Shown piece by piece: positions 1 through 13,500 of a stretch of DNA of 64,000 bases. The DNA is taken from contig NW_026622986.1 of NCBI RefSeq assembly GCF_023065955.2, positions 12,611,848-12,675,847 on the forward strand. The letters are read 5' to 3'. Made by a program: the position numbers and the translations under genes. Origin of the DNA: Ursus arctos. Lineage: Eukaryota; Chordata; Mammalia; Carnivora; Ursidae. Each line of letters opens with the position of its first letter. The first letter of the stretch is position 1. Under the pieces are notes generated by a model. That model ran no database searches and was not told the DNA's origin. It saw only the letters and a program-made list of their open reading frames with translations.

Positions 1-1078
1 ATTGTGACAACCTCCTGCCCATAATTTATTTTTCCAAATTGCCTTTCAAAAACCTAGATCAATGACCCTGATGTGAAGCTTAGCAACCTCAAGAGAGCTA
101 TTTTGATTTAAGAATTTTTTACTGCTTCTGGCCCCATGCAACGACTCTGTCCTTTCCCTATTTTTCCCCCCAAAGTCTTGGGAGATGGAGGTCATAACAC
201 ATAACAATCTCAACAATAGAAGTTAACATTTATGGAATATTTCCCACGTGCTGAGCACTTTTAAAATAATCTTGCATTTATTAACTCATTTTAAACCTTG
301 TAATTCCATAAGTAATATTATTGTCACTATGTTCCGGGGAACAGTAATAAGAGGCACAGAGAAATCAAGTCACTTGGCTAAGATCACACAGCTAGCTACA
401 TCTAGCTTCTTGTAGAAACCAACTCCTTTGATTGTTGTAACAGTGGGGGTTTTGTAATTAGCAAAGCACTATCTGTGCTTTTATTTTAGGAAAGAAACAT
501 TTCAGGGAGGAAAGGATGTTTCTTTTTCCACAGTCCCTGTTTGAAATTTGAGCCCATGTTTCTACCCCCAAACCTCCACCCCCACCAGCTTTATGCTTTT
601 AGCACTTAGAATGTAATTAGGTAGCTTTTTTACTTAATATTTGCATTCAGTTGTTTCAGAATGGATTTCTCTTCTTGGCATGTCATCTATATGTGAAATT
701 GCAGCTCCATGCATTCGAAGATTGGGAATACAAATCTTTTTTCTGCACTCTCCTTCCATTGCCAAGTGTCTTGCACCAAAGCAGGCTTGTTTTAACCCAG
801 TTAAGAGATGACCCAAAAAGCAGGTTCTGTGCTGCATGGAGGCCCATGGGGCTGTTCTAAGAGCACAGCGTGCTCGGGAGTCTCCTAAATGTGTTAGAAG
901 TTACATCCCGCCTCATTCAGGGAGGAACTGCATTTCTTCCTGGAAACAGCCAACAAGTTATTTTAACTGATCATGATTATCAACGGTTCCGGGCTAACCT
1001 TTTACCCTGATGTGGCTGCTTGTAAAGACAACAAAGTAAAATATTTGAAGCAAACCTATAATATATTTTTCCTTTCAG
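1..1078 (+). other. GAD2 intron (partial) with a MIR
   Basis: This is the 3' part of the intron before the first GAD2 exon in the window. Positions about 205-420 resemble an antisense MIR: a CATTTATGGAATAT...GTGCTGAGCAC core, then TTAACTCATTTTAAACC, then GAGGCACAGAGAAATCAAGT and CACACAGCTAGC. I see nothing else identifiable. Confidence 0.7.
205..420 (-). repeat. MIR (ancient tRNA-derived SINE), antisense
   Basis: The order of the diagnostic MIR blocks is preserved in reverse complement: the GCGCTTAC-like start, the TTAACTCATTT block, the AGAGGCACAGAGAAATCAAG block and the CACACAGCTAG block. It is diverged, as expected for a pre-eutherian repeat. Confidence 0.75.
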
Positions 1079-1133
1079 GGGGAAAATGATCCCATCTGAC
1101 CTTGAAAGAAGGATCCTTGAAGCCAAACAAAAA
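1079..1133 (+). CDS. GAD2: GAD2 coding exon (residues about 308-325)
   Basis: The exon encodes [18 protein letters not shown]. It is bounded by a pyrimidine-rich acceptor ending TTTCAG (1073-1078) and the donor GTAAGTG at 1134. It is 55 bp and enters in phase: the first base G completes the split Arg codon from the previous exon, which is outside the window. It lies in the large PLP-binding domain, just before the ATAGTTVYG block. Confidence 0.95.
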
Positions 1134-4100
1134 GTAAGTGTTTTTCGGAATCTTTATCCAGCCCATAACAAGCTAAGGGTACGTATTTCTGTTTCCATCC
1201 AGTGGAGAACACACTTTTGTTTTTTGTTTGTTTGGTTTTGGGTTTTTTGTTGCTGTTGTTTTGGGGTTTTTGTTGTTGTTCTTGTTGTTGTTGTTGTTGT
1301 TGTTGTTGTTTTTGTAGTGAGGGGCAGAGGGAGAGAGAGAATCCCAAGCAGGCTCCATGGCCAGTGTGGGGCCCAGCATGGGGCTCAGTCTCAGCCCTGA
1401 GATCATGACCTGAGCCAAAATCAAGAGTCAGTCGCTTAGCTGATGGAGCCACCCAGGCAACCCCCACTTTGGCTTTGTTTTGAAAAGAAGACCCAATGCT
1501 CAATCTCCCAGCTTTACTGAGAATATAGGAGCTTTGCATCCAGTCGTTATTTATTTCTCTGAGTTGTAGCCTCTGCTTTGGGAAGATCTAAACTGCTGTT
1601 TAAATAATAGACACTGTGATAATATGCACACTGAAGCCGTAGGACTTTCTAAAGAATTTGTCTTACTATGTGCTGTTGGCATTAAACAGACACACATTTG
1701 AAAGATCATTTCCCTAAGTGGAAAATGCCACAATACCAATGTGGCATGAGTTACCGTGGTGTGGTTATTTGAAAGGGGCCAATTTTTCCCGCCTAGGAAT
1801 GTGGTTGTAATCGGCTCTCCAAGCATCTTCTTCTTTGGCCAGCAATTTAGAAGTCTTAGAAGCAGCCCGTTCTGGAGACCTGAGAATGATTCCCACAAAG
1901 CTCTAGGAAGTCACTTCTATCCCTGGGTGGTTTGCAAACCAGAGAGCTTGTTTGTAGAACTCTCAGTGTAGCTTTTAGTGGATAGGACTGACCGTTCCTA
2001 GTTCAATGACAGACTATGTGTGTTTTATTATTACCAACTTAGGAATAATTATTTCTTTTCAGCTGCCTTTTATTTTTTTTCTACGAAGTGGCAGCGGAAG
2101 ATTCCTCTTTTTCCTGTGCTAGAACTTCTAGTAGCATAAACCACAAGATTAAACTTTTGCTGCCCCCTAAAGACTGACTCTGACTTCCTGTCACATCACA
2201 GCTCTGTGCATTCTGTTGGAGGCATTCTTCTACCTTCTAGCAATTTTCATTCAGCCAGGGCCGGACAGACTGAGGACTGCTTAGACAGATAACCGTCATG
2301 GCTTATTGTCTAGTCCCACAGGAACCCTTCCCTCTACGGCACCAAATAAATGATCTCAGGGTTTTCCAAATAAGAATAACAGGCCGGTCGGATTTCCTTC
2401 TCTTTGCTCTTTTGCTCGCTCACTTTAGGGGACTGCTATGCAAAAGGGAGACTAGAAAGTGAGCAAAGGGGGGACAATATCTACCTGGAATGTATAAATG
2501 GTTTGGGGGCACCATAAAGCTTCCTCACCTCTGGGTCCAGTGTGGCCTCTCCTGAGAACCAGAGTGTCTTTTCTCATAAGGCAACTGGCAGGTCCAACAG
2601 AATGGCCTGGAGAACTCAGATCCTGGAGAGTGAATAGCCTCCCAGGCTCCAAGGGGTTGACACTCCTTGTGATGGTTCCAAAACTGGAGATGTATGTATG
2701 ACAGAGGGAGAATAGCCGCTGTTTTTTACCAGATTTAAAAAAAACAAAAACCGTGACGCCCTGTTTGACCTTATCTGGGGCTTTCTTGTTTGTGTAGGGA
2801 TTTGTTCCTTTCCTTGTGAGTGCCACAGCTGGGACCACTGTGTATGGAGCCTTTGACCCTCTCTTGGCGGTTGCTGACATTTGCAAAAAGTACAAGATCT
2901 GGATGCATGTGGATGTGAGTATCCCACAGGACTGCCACAAAGATGTCCTTGCACATTTATTCATTTGCGGCTCACGGAATGAAATCTGATTTTCTCTCTC
3001 TTTTTTTGCTTTGGGAGCTAATTTTCAGAATGGGGATGTTTAGCTTTTGAAGAAAGCAGACAAAGTAGTATGCAACTCACACAGTACCCAGTGTTGACTG
3101 GAGGAAGTCGGAGGCTGACTTGACTGAATGTCCCCAACATGATTAATATTGTTATTTCTCTGGCCAGTACCCAAGCTGAGCACTGAGGTCCTGATTCACT
3201 AGCCCATAACAGCCTTGGAGGAGTGTAGCCTACGTACATCGATGCATAGCCACCCACGTGCAGGTCGTAGTTCGCTCGAAGAATGATCAAAAAGGCAAAG
3301 CAGAGTTACATTTACATAGGAAACCCAGAGGATAAAAAAAAAAACAAAAACCAAACACCTTAAACTCAAGTCAGGGATTTGTATATTTGGAGAGGAAAGC
3401 AGACTTGATTGACAGCTTGCTAGGAAGTATGGGCCACCAAATTTCCAGTTTCTCAGCTGGGCCAGCTAAGAAGATCAATTATATTTAAAACGTGTTTGAC
3501 TCCAGACCTAGTCACACGAAAATGAAGACGTGCCCACCAAAACATTTTCAAATGAAAAAAAAAAATGTCAAGATTTAGAAGGACAAATTGAAGACATTTA
3601 AGGTTAGACCAGTATTATTCAAAGTGTGATTCCAAGATCAGCAGTTATCTGCAAACTGTTCATTACTAATCCGCTATTACTAACTAAGGCTGCCTAGGTA
3701 GATTTCCATGATCCCAGTGTTATCCTGCATGGTGGTTACCAGTCTTCTTTTCCTTCCCTGATTCACAGTGTGAGTTGTTCATTAGGCTACCAGAGACCCC
3801 TTCGGTTTTACAAATGAAGATGCTAAGTTGAACAATTCAAGCACCGTCATGACCTGGGTCTCAGAACTGGAGAGCCTATTAAAGCTTATTAGCTGATTCT
3901 GGAAGAGGATTATCCTGACAGCTTTAAAAATAGCAATGTCTGTGTGTCCTGAGCCAGCAGGCACTGTGGTCTCTCCTCCTGGATTTCTACTTAAAATAGA
4001 GTGGGGAGATCTTTCAACCAATTGCATTTGCTTTCTTTGAAACCTACCAAGTGTACCGCTTATTCTTATCATCTTAAATGTTAATACTCTTTTTAATTAA

Positions 4101-4492
4101 ATTAGAGAAAATCTTAAAATAGGACACATTTGGAAAATTGGATAATTTTTCAAAGTGTAAAAGAACTGAAATTACGACAAACTAAAAAAAAAAAAAAAGG
4201 CAATTATACCCTAACAGGTTTTTTTTTCTTTAAAATTATCCTAGGATTATTTTTACCCACAAAGAATGCCAACATTTTCCAATGAATCTCCATCTTGACA
4301 TCTTCCTTTAAAGGAGATCATTGCATCACCACACTAACTCAAGTCTTCACACTTGAGTACAAATTTTTAAGAGTCATGTTCTAGTTGCTCAACAAATTGA
4401 CTAGCACAAATTCTTCCTGCTTGTTTTTCTTCCTTCCCCCTTCCTTCCTTCCTGACTCCCTCCCTTCCCCTTCTCTCTTTCTCTCTTCCTTC

Positions 4493-4543
<51 letters not shown>

Positions 4544-7500
4544 TCCCTTTTTTTTGGACAGAGAAATTGTCTTATCCTAAAGTACATATTAGTGAACTAG
4601 GATTATGAAGTTGCTTCTTCCCTCTGGAATCATCTAGACTTGCCAAAAGAGTTGTCCTTATAACTCAGAAGCTGCTTTTTCGGTACCCCAGCCCATCCTC
4701 TCTATTCTCAACAGGGGAGACAAGATGGTTTCTTATTCTGAGATCACGAGCTTCCCTAGGACTAGGAGTGGACTAGGACTAGGAAAGGACCTTTCCCCTT
4801 CTTGTGCAGAAATATGCCCCCAGTTTGGCTCCTTACACTTGTCTAAATGTGGGATGGAACCTGAAACCTTAGCATAGCTTCCAGTTTAAACTTTGAAAGT
4901 CTAGTGCCAGAAGGCGGCCAGCCCCCTGTTGCCTGAGCTCGAGGAGATGACTTTCACCCCACGAGATTCTCGCTGTTCTGGAAGACACCAAACGTTAGAA
5001 CTCTAGGCAATGAAAGACCTGCCACGCTGTTCCTTACATGATCTTCCTTTTGCAGGCAGCTTGGGGTGGAGGACTACTGATGTCCCGGAAGCACAAATGG
5101 AAACTGAGCGGCGTGGAGAGGTACACCCACTTTTCTTGTTAACAATGTAAAGTGTGAAAGCTAAATGTGAAAAGCAACTTACATACAATTTCCAAGCACT
5201 CCTGGAACACAGGTGAGCCTGTTCTCTGCAATGGTTGTGTGCCTTGACCTGTGTGGCCCTAGACCCGTGAATATTCTGTGTACACAACAAAAAGACATCA
5301 AATCCCCTATCCAGTGACCCAGGCAGGATGATTCTCAAAAAGAGATTCCTAACTGGAGTCCGTGGTTGGCCAGAGGACTCAGGAACGACCTTCCTACAAT
5401 CTCTGAACCAAAATTATTATTATTATTTTTTAAAGATTTTATTTATTTATTCGACAGAGATAGAGACAGCCAGTGAGAGAGGGAACACAAGCAGGGGGAG
5501 TGGGAGAGGAAGAAGCAGGCTCCTAGCGGAGGAGCCTGATGCAGGGCTTGATCCCATAACGCCGGGATCACGCCCTGAGCCGAAGGCAGACGCTTAACCG
5601 CTGTGCCACCCAGGCGCCCCTGAACCAAAATTATTTAAAACCTGTTGGCAGGTCATAGTTTTCTAGGGAGAAGATCTGTAGCTTTCATATTCCATAAAAG
5701 GATAATATCCACTGCCGTAAGCAAACCAATAAATAATTTTGCCCCTTATAATATATCAGTGTTGAAAGCATGGGTTTGGGGTTTAATACGGCCAGTTGAA
5801 AGCAAGACATATTGTGAGAATGTCATCCCATGGTTTCATTCCCATGATAATTTTTTTTTAACGTAGCTCTGATGCATGCAGCAAAGCACCTTTTTTTTTC
5901 AGAGACTAAGCAGTAGATGGTTGAGAAAAGCTCTCAAACCGAAAGGAGGCGATATTTGATTAGCATAAAACATATTCCGGTCTGAAGAGCAAAGGGAAAA
6001 AAAATTACAGAATGCAAAATCAGCCTCGGGCTTTGTTGACCGTGCGCAGAGGAAGCTCGGCGTCCCCAGTTCTCCCGTGACACCCGGCAGCTCAACAGCA
6101 GACGGGAGCTCGGACACTGCAGGCAGCTGAGAAAGCTGGAGTTCGTCTGAGGCTGCCAAGGGTCCACCAGGCCCTGCCAAGTAGCCAGCTGCTGCCCAGG
6201 AAGAGTTTCCCACTGGCTCTGCCTCTAGACAGCTTGGCACTGTTTCTACTCTGGGAGGAGGAGAGAGGCCGATGGAGCACGGGAGCATCTGTCCACACTA
6301 GTGCAGGATGGATGCCCAGGCCCGCTCCCACGCCGAGAACCCAAGGGAGCGGGGGCACCTGAGGCAGAGTCAGGGCCACACTGCCTCACTTGTGGAAGAC
6401 TCGAGATACCAGCTGAGGCCCGAGGCAGCAGGGCAGCCGTCCCTGAGTCTGCTAGCTGCCGTCAGCGGCTGGCGGGGAGAGCCGCCCCTGCTCTGATGGC
6501 AAGTTCCCATTTAGCGATGGGAGGCCGAAGGCAGGCATAGCCCCCTGCCAGCGTGAGCCAGTCTTGGCCTTTCCTTTTGGGGCTTCTCCCATGCCCAATT
6601 CCTTTTTGCTAGGAAAATCTCTCTGAAACCAGTCCTTTAAGGAGAAGGCAATGCACTACACGAGGAGAGATGACGGAAAAAAAAAAGGAAGGAAGGAAGG
6701 AAGGAAGGAAGGACAGATTGCAAGGTGCCTGCTCAGATGGTAAGAATGAGAAGGAATTCTCATGCTTTCGAGAGAGGTGGTCTGTACACAGTATTTTCTC
6801 TTCTTTGGTTTCTTTCTGACTGGCACACAAAGTAAGCTTCTATTATTGTGCCTTCAACGCCACCTGGGACTCTGAAAGCCACGGAGTGTCCTCCACCAGT
6901 GATGACTTAACAGCTCGCTCAATTACCTACCCTGAGCCTTGGAAAAATAAACACCCACACGCTTTTGTACTAAAGACTATTATTTCAGAGCAGAGCTTAG
7001 AACATTCACCAGGGAACATAGAGTCTGCTCCAACAGCCGCAATTCTGAAACTGTATGGGAAACCAAATCTACGAAGCAGAAGAGCCAAAGATGAAGTCCC
7101 CCAAAATGAGGGACTGCCGTCTATGGACCCGAGAGTATCTGTCCTGCTGACTTATTAGCAAAAGGCACACCGTCTATAGTGAATAAGGCTGTAGAGCCAG
7201 TGGAAACCCCCGGGCATGATGGGCATGGGCATAAGTTTAGGGGAAAGAATTTGCCTCACTTGGGGGTATATGTTTTCCCAAGAATTCACTGTAAAGGGGA
7301 GGAAATCCGTGGTCAATTCTTGTCCCCGGATCAAGAGCTTCCCCCATGGTCACAGGGTCCCCAGAGTGCCATCCTCATAACAAAATGGCACGAGTCACCA
7401 GAGCCGGCCTCGCACTCCCTTCAAGTACCTACCGACTTCTCAGAAAACAGCTTTCATCCTTGCTGATACTGTCGAATTTTCTAGAGACAGCGTAGCGGAG

Positions 7501-10500
7501 AGGGTGTGCCAAGAGCCCTAACACTCCCAGCACGCTTCTGTGCCTTGTAAACGGTCCGCTTTAATCCCTCCCCACGGCAGGCTGCCGTGCCTGCAGTCTC
7601 CCTTTGCGGCGGTCCCCTCTGAAGGTTTTCCGGCCCAGCTGAAGGTCCTGGCACAGCTTCTGCCATATTACCGTCACTGCCCTCACTCCTGCCCCGAGAG
7701 CCAGGGGGTTACACATTCGGTTCAGCAGTGACTGAGCCTCTGTCGTCTGCAAGGCGCATCAGTTGGCACAATGAGGGCGCGAAGATGAACATAGTGTGAA
7801 GCCTGTTTTCTAAGGGCTCAGAATCTAGTAGGGAAGAGTGACAGTCAATGGTGGGTTAACCTTCAGGGCAGAGGAAGTAAAGGCTCAAGAGACAGACAAG
7901 CGAGCTGACTGGCAAGCACAGAGAAGAACGATTCCTGCTGAACGGGGTTATTCAAGGAAGACTTCACGCAGGGCTGGGCATCGGTGTTGCGTCAGGCGGA
8001 AGTGGAAGATGGACATTGAAGGTGAAGAGCAAGGACACAGAGGTTTGAAAGGGTCCTTGGAGGAAGTCCGGATAAGTTTGGATGGAGACTGAGAGGGACT
8101 CACGACAGTGATTGGAAGCTCCTGGAGTGTCCACGTCTTGCGCAGGGAGTCTCAGTGGAGGGCCTGCCCACAGAACCAATCAGGAGCAGCATAAATCCGT
8201 GTGTATATAGATAAGTTGCGCTCTAATTACACGAAGAGCCTTGCGTATTACAGAATGCTTGAACACTCTTTGTATATAATACTTTCTTTAGCCTCATTTT
8301 CCAATACTTGAAGAAATTCCAGAGACTTTCCACCTTGGCAGACTTTACAGTCTTACATAATATGTTGAAAAGTATGGGGGACATTTTTTTGTAGCTATCT
8401 TTGACCCAGCTAGCGTTAGCTTGTTGTACTCTATGAAACATCTTCCTCAAAAATTACAAGCACCAAAGACTACAGAATAACGCACTTAAAAAAAAAAAAA
8501 AATCGACCAGAGCTGCAAAGGGTGATGGCAAGAGATCAGGAAGAAGACAATGCTACTACCATGCTGAGGTTTGAGAGCTGGATGTGTGGGGGGAAGACAG
8601 TGTGAGGCACTGAGGCACAGAACGCACGAGAAAGAACAGATCTGGAAGGATGAGGAGGGGCGGGTCAATGAGTTCATGTGGGGCCTGCTAAGTTTGAGGT
8701 GCAAATGAGGGCACAAGGACATGTCTTAAAACAGCCCTCAGAGAGTCACTTTTCTCTAACAGAGTAAATCAAAGCAGCCACATGACTGAACCTCACAACA
8801 AAACATTTTGAAATGAACCTGGGGTTATTTTTCATAAATTGCCAACTTTTCTCAAACTAAGGACATGTCACTGAATCACTCTGTGCAGTTTTTTTTTGCC
8901 ATGTCCGTGAGGCAGCCCCTCTGTGAGACAGGCAGGACGAGAACTCCGTGACGGGTAGTCGTGGGCCTCAGCAGCGTCTATTCTAAAAACACAAGTTGGC
9001 CACTGCATCGAAACAAACATCTCCAGTCAGAGAAATGAAAAACAGTTATTTTCTTCTCCGTCAGGTGTCATTACTGACAAAGCTGAGTCTCCTCAGGATT
9101 AGGCGTAGAGCTATAGAATACTCTAGAAGCAGTGTATATGTGCTCAAGGACAAGTTGGCCACTGCATCGAAACAAACACCTCCGGTCAGAGAAATGAAAA
9201 ATAGTTATTTTCTTCTCCTATCGGGTGTCATTACTGACAAAGCTGAGTTTCATCAGGATTAAGGATAGAGCTGTAGAATTTTCTAGAAGCAGTATATATG
9301 TACTTGATGTCACAAGGTGTGTAAACGATAGAATTGAAATCAATAGTAGGAGCCAACCTTATTTAATGCTTACTGGGTATCAGAAGATGAGATGGCCTAT
9401 TCACTGATTCAGATGAGATCCTCAGGCTAGTAAGTGTTCTCTGACTGTCCAGCTGACACCCACCATTCATCAGATAGAAGAATGGGATCTTTCCCAGCTC
9501 CTCATTTCTTCCCAAGGTTCTTGCACCTCGAGCGCTGGGAGCAGGGTGAGCCCAAGTCTATTGTTCAGCCAGAGGAGGGGCAGTGATCCGTGGCACTCTG
9601 GGGGCAGCTGACGCAGGTTGCTCTCCTTTGCCTCCACCTGTGAGTCTGTTTATACCAAGGTCATGTTCATGAGTCTCATCCCCAAGGATCCTCAGGCTCT
9701 CAGAAGACATGCACAGGCACTCACCTTGCTGATAAACACGTGAAGTGCATGATAGGAACTCACTCATGGAGGGGACACTTGCTTTCCCTGGGAGCTGGAG
9801 GAGGAGCTGGTTGGAGTTCAGTGGAACCGAGGGAGAGAAGTTGAATGATGTTGATGAAGTCTGCAGAGAAAATAACCCTTGATCTGGGCCTTAAAGCATA
9901 AGTAAGATTTAACCAAGTAAAGCAAAGAGAGATGACATTCCGGGAAGAGGAAATAGCATTAAGAGACCCAGGAGCATGAGAATAGAATTTTCTGAGAATA
10001 AAAAATAATCTGGTGTGATGAAAATGGTGTCATGAAAAATGAAAATGGGTATAGGGTAGAGCAAGGACACAAGACTGAACACATGGCCTGTACTCACCCT
10101 TGATGGCATTATTATTATTATTATTATTCTTTTGTTATTATTAATACAAGAATCTGACCCAGAACTATGCTTTAGACTTTGCAAATAGCATAAAACCCTG
10201 AGAAGCTGTATTACTGATGGGAGGGCATTGTATTTCTCAAGTGTGTTGGAACAAAATAGATTGAAAACTACTATAGGAGCCATAGCATATCCCACCTGTG
10301 GTCTAGAAGGATGTATCTGGGTCAGAGAAGAGATGGAAATAGGATGAGCTAAAAGCTAATATGAAAGGACAGATATGAAAAATATAATAATCAATTGAAG
10401 AGGAAGAAGGAGAGGTTGGGTGAGAAGAACAAAATTAAGCAGTGAAACGAGCCATCGCTCTGAGCTCCAGGCCACTATGGTTGTGCTTCCAGAAACCATG

Positions 10501-13500
10501 GAGGCATGCGAAGACAGCCCCTTTCTGGGCTTGGTGCCCTCTTCATTGGCCACCAAAGGCAGGACCCTGAAGTGGATGATCCCAGCCACTCAAAGGGGCT
10601 CTCAAATCACATGGAGGCTGGCTGAATTTCTCCGTGGAAGCTAAGGGGGTGCCGCATGAAGATGCCCACCCTCGCCTACTCTCTCTGTAGGCAAAGAAAA
10701 GGTTGTAGATTTAAGAGTCCACGTCTTATTTTGTAAATTTAGTGTCATCCAGGAGTCTGAGAAATAGCGCTAAGAACCTCGAAGCTCTGTTGTCCTGGCA
10801 TAGGGCCTTGTAGTCTGAGCCAGTCATAGGTGCCACCCTCTTAACTCCATTTCTTTCCTGTAGGGCCAATTCTGTGACATGGAACCCACACAAGATGATG
10901 GGCGTCCCTTTGCAGTGCTCCGCGCTCCTGGTTAGAGAAGAGGTACGGCTTTCCTGATTCATGGCCCCGTCCATCAGTGGCGTTTGGTAGAGTAAATATG
11001 TGTGGTGACAGAATCAGAATACAGGATGATTCACAGGCTGGAACAGTAAGCCATATCCAGAAAGGGGAAATTGTTCATGAGGATAATTATAATTATCCTG
11101 CTCTTATTTCCATGTATAGGATGGTTTTATTTTGAGTTGACAAGACAGGCATTGTTTCATACATTGTTAAATTGTACGTGTGTGCGTGTGTGTGTGTGTG
11201 TGTGTCTGGCTTACTTTATTTAGTATGATGTATTTATTTAGCATAGTAAATATTTAGCATAATGTTTGCAAGGTTCATTTGTATCATCGCATGTACCAAA
11301 ATTTCATTCCTTTTGTGGCTGAACAATATTCCATTGTACAAATATACCACAGCTTATTTATCCATTCATCCTTCAGTGGACATTTGGGTTAATTCTGCTT
11401 GTTGGCTGTTATGAATAGAGCTGCTCTGAGCGTTTGTGGACAATTATTTGTTTGAATATCTGTTTTCAAACGATGGACCTGTTTTCAATGGAGGAATGGA
11501 GTTGCTGAATCATATGATAATTCTATATGTTCCTTATTGAGGACCTGCCAAAGTGGCTGAACCATGTTACTTTCCCACCAGCATGGAGGAGAGTTCCAAC
11601 TTATTCTGCATCCTTGTCAACACTTCTAAGAAAACACAACCAAATTCAGCTCTCAGATTTGGGTCTTTGAACCATTTTGAGTTAATGTTTGTGTGTGGTG
11701 TGAGGTATGAGTTTGCATGCGGACATCCAGTTCTCTCACTACCATTTATTGAAGAGACTACTCTTTCTCCATGAATGGTCTTGGCACCCTTGTGGAAAAC
11801 CAGTTAGCCACAGCTATATGGGTTTAGCTAAAATGTACTTGGGAAAAAGGCATAGAACATGTTAGGTTGTACTCAACAGGGTCAACAATGGGTCAAGAGA
11901 AACTTAGTGTTCATAAAATATTAATGGTTTTTAAAAAAGTGGAGTGTCAGGATGAGGAAGGTGGTAGTCTCCCACTGTCCTCTGGATAAACCAAGCCTTC
12001 AGTGCTTCCTTAGGTCAATGCCAGATTGCATATGGGAGCACATCAAGCTAGCGTTCAAACAGTGGGGAACAATTGGTGAACACGTGAGAGGGATGGTTGA
12101 AATAATTAAGGATGTCTAATTTAAAAAGCAAAAGAAACTTAAAGGGCTGGAGGATGGCAGCCTTCACAGTTTAAATGACTCTCAAGTGGGAGAAATTCAT
12201 TTTTTCCTTGAGCTTCAGGGAACTGGGTCAGTAGCACTGGGTTTGATTTGATGGCACAATCAGAATATGCCATGATTTTAGGTCTGATTTCCGGTCAATG
12301 AAAGGAAAGCTTTTCTAAAAATTAAGCTTCCCCAGAGGTAATGAGTGCTTTGCATAGGAATAAAATCAGCACCAGGGGAAGTGATTGGAGATGGGACAGC
12401 CACTTATTAGTAAGAAGATAGAAAAGATTCCTTCATTGAGAAGAAGTAAAATAAAAGCTCTAGGATCCCTCCCAAATCCAAGAGTTTATGATGCTCTGAC
12501 AGCATGTCCCTTATTGAGATATAAGGAATAATACCATTGTATAGGACTGTATTAAGTGTCCTATGATAAGAGAGTTCTGGGTTTAAAAAAAGCTTGAGAT
12601 ATTTTAGATGAAAGAGTTAGAGGGAAGTTTCGTTACTTCAGGGCATATCAGAGCCTTTAATATGCTGATATACATTGCAACTATCTTTGAAGAAGGGATT
12701 TATGATGTAGAGTTTTCTAAATTTATTTGACCCCAGGAATTTCTTTTACAGCAACTACTTGCTAGCACAGCAATTATTAGTGTACTTAAAATAGCTGGCC
12801 GCATAATGGTCTATAACTTTTTAATGGCTTGGAATCAGAGTGTTAACTCATCAAGGCCCTTTATGTAAAAAACATGACTTTTATTTATCCTTTTGTACAG
12901 TGAGACTGGTGCTGGCCAGCCTTTGAGAGGTCCTGTGTTTCCTCTCCCAGGTCCGCTCTATCCACCATTCCACAGTCTGGCGTGGTCTCCCTTATGACCA
13001 GTGACACCTTTCCATAAGCGAGCGTGCATGCCTAGCTTCTGTGACCACGAAACAAATTAGAAGCCCTGTTGCAACTGCAGTTTTCAATCTTACAGGTCTT
13101 CGAGTGAATTTTCTTTTTCAAACCCAATGTCATTCTACTGCTCTATTACAATTATTTAATTCCCCTTACTCTCAAAAAAGAAACAATGAATTCCACTGCA
13201 AACGAAGCCCCAGCTATAGGGTCGAGCCCAGCTTCATTGCCTACCATCTGATCTTTCAGGTCTCAGTTACCTAGTTGCATTACATTTGGTTTTCATTTGG
13301 TGATTTTTTTTTAAGGAATTCTCACTTCTAACTTCAACTAGGTGATCGCGTCTTAGTCTTCTCTTCTCTTGTCATGAGTCACAAGGAAAAAAACAACAAA
13401 TGCCAAAGCTTCTGTAGAATCACAATTATACTGTAGATAATGAAAGAGTCAAAGGCTGCCTGTGGTTCGTGACAAATTGAAACGTGGTGGGGTTTCTGGT

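Larger units (their letters stand above)
5636..10863 (+). other. GAD2 intron, largest part
   Basis: Intron sequence with few recognisable repeats. It has a GC-rich, CpG-bearing patch (about 6040-6500), a (GGAA)n run (6677-6715), a 159 bp tandem duplication (8991-9307) and an (ATT)n run (10110-10130). Between these I see nothing I can name. Confidence 0.6.

Noticed and set aside
1075..1539. A 154-codon - strand frame with a long Gln/Asn run
   Set aside because: It is translation of the (TTG)n microsatellite and the antisense SINE next to a GAD2 exon; it has no family match or splice context.
4381..4600. Frames rich in Lys/Glu/Arg or Phe/Leu/Ser near the pyrimidine tract
   Set aside because: They only translate the CTTT repeat. 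The same applies to frames over 17,532-17,762.
5328..5597. Recurrent [24 protein letters not shown] frame, seen at several places
   Set aside because: The same protein string appears wherever a SINEC1 lies antisense; it is a chance frame of the SINE, not a gene family.
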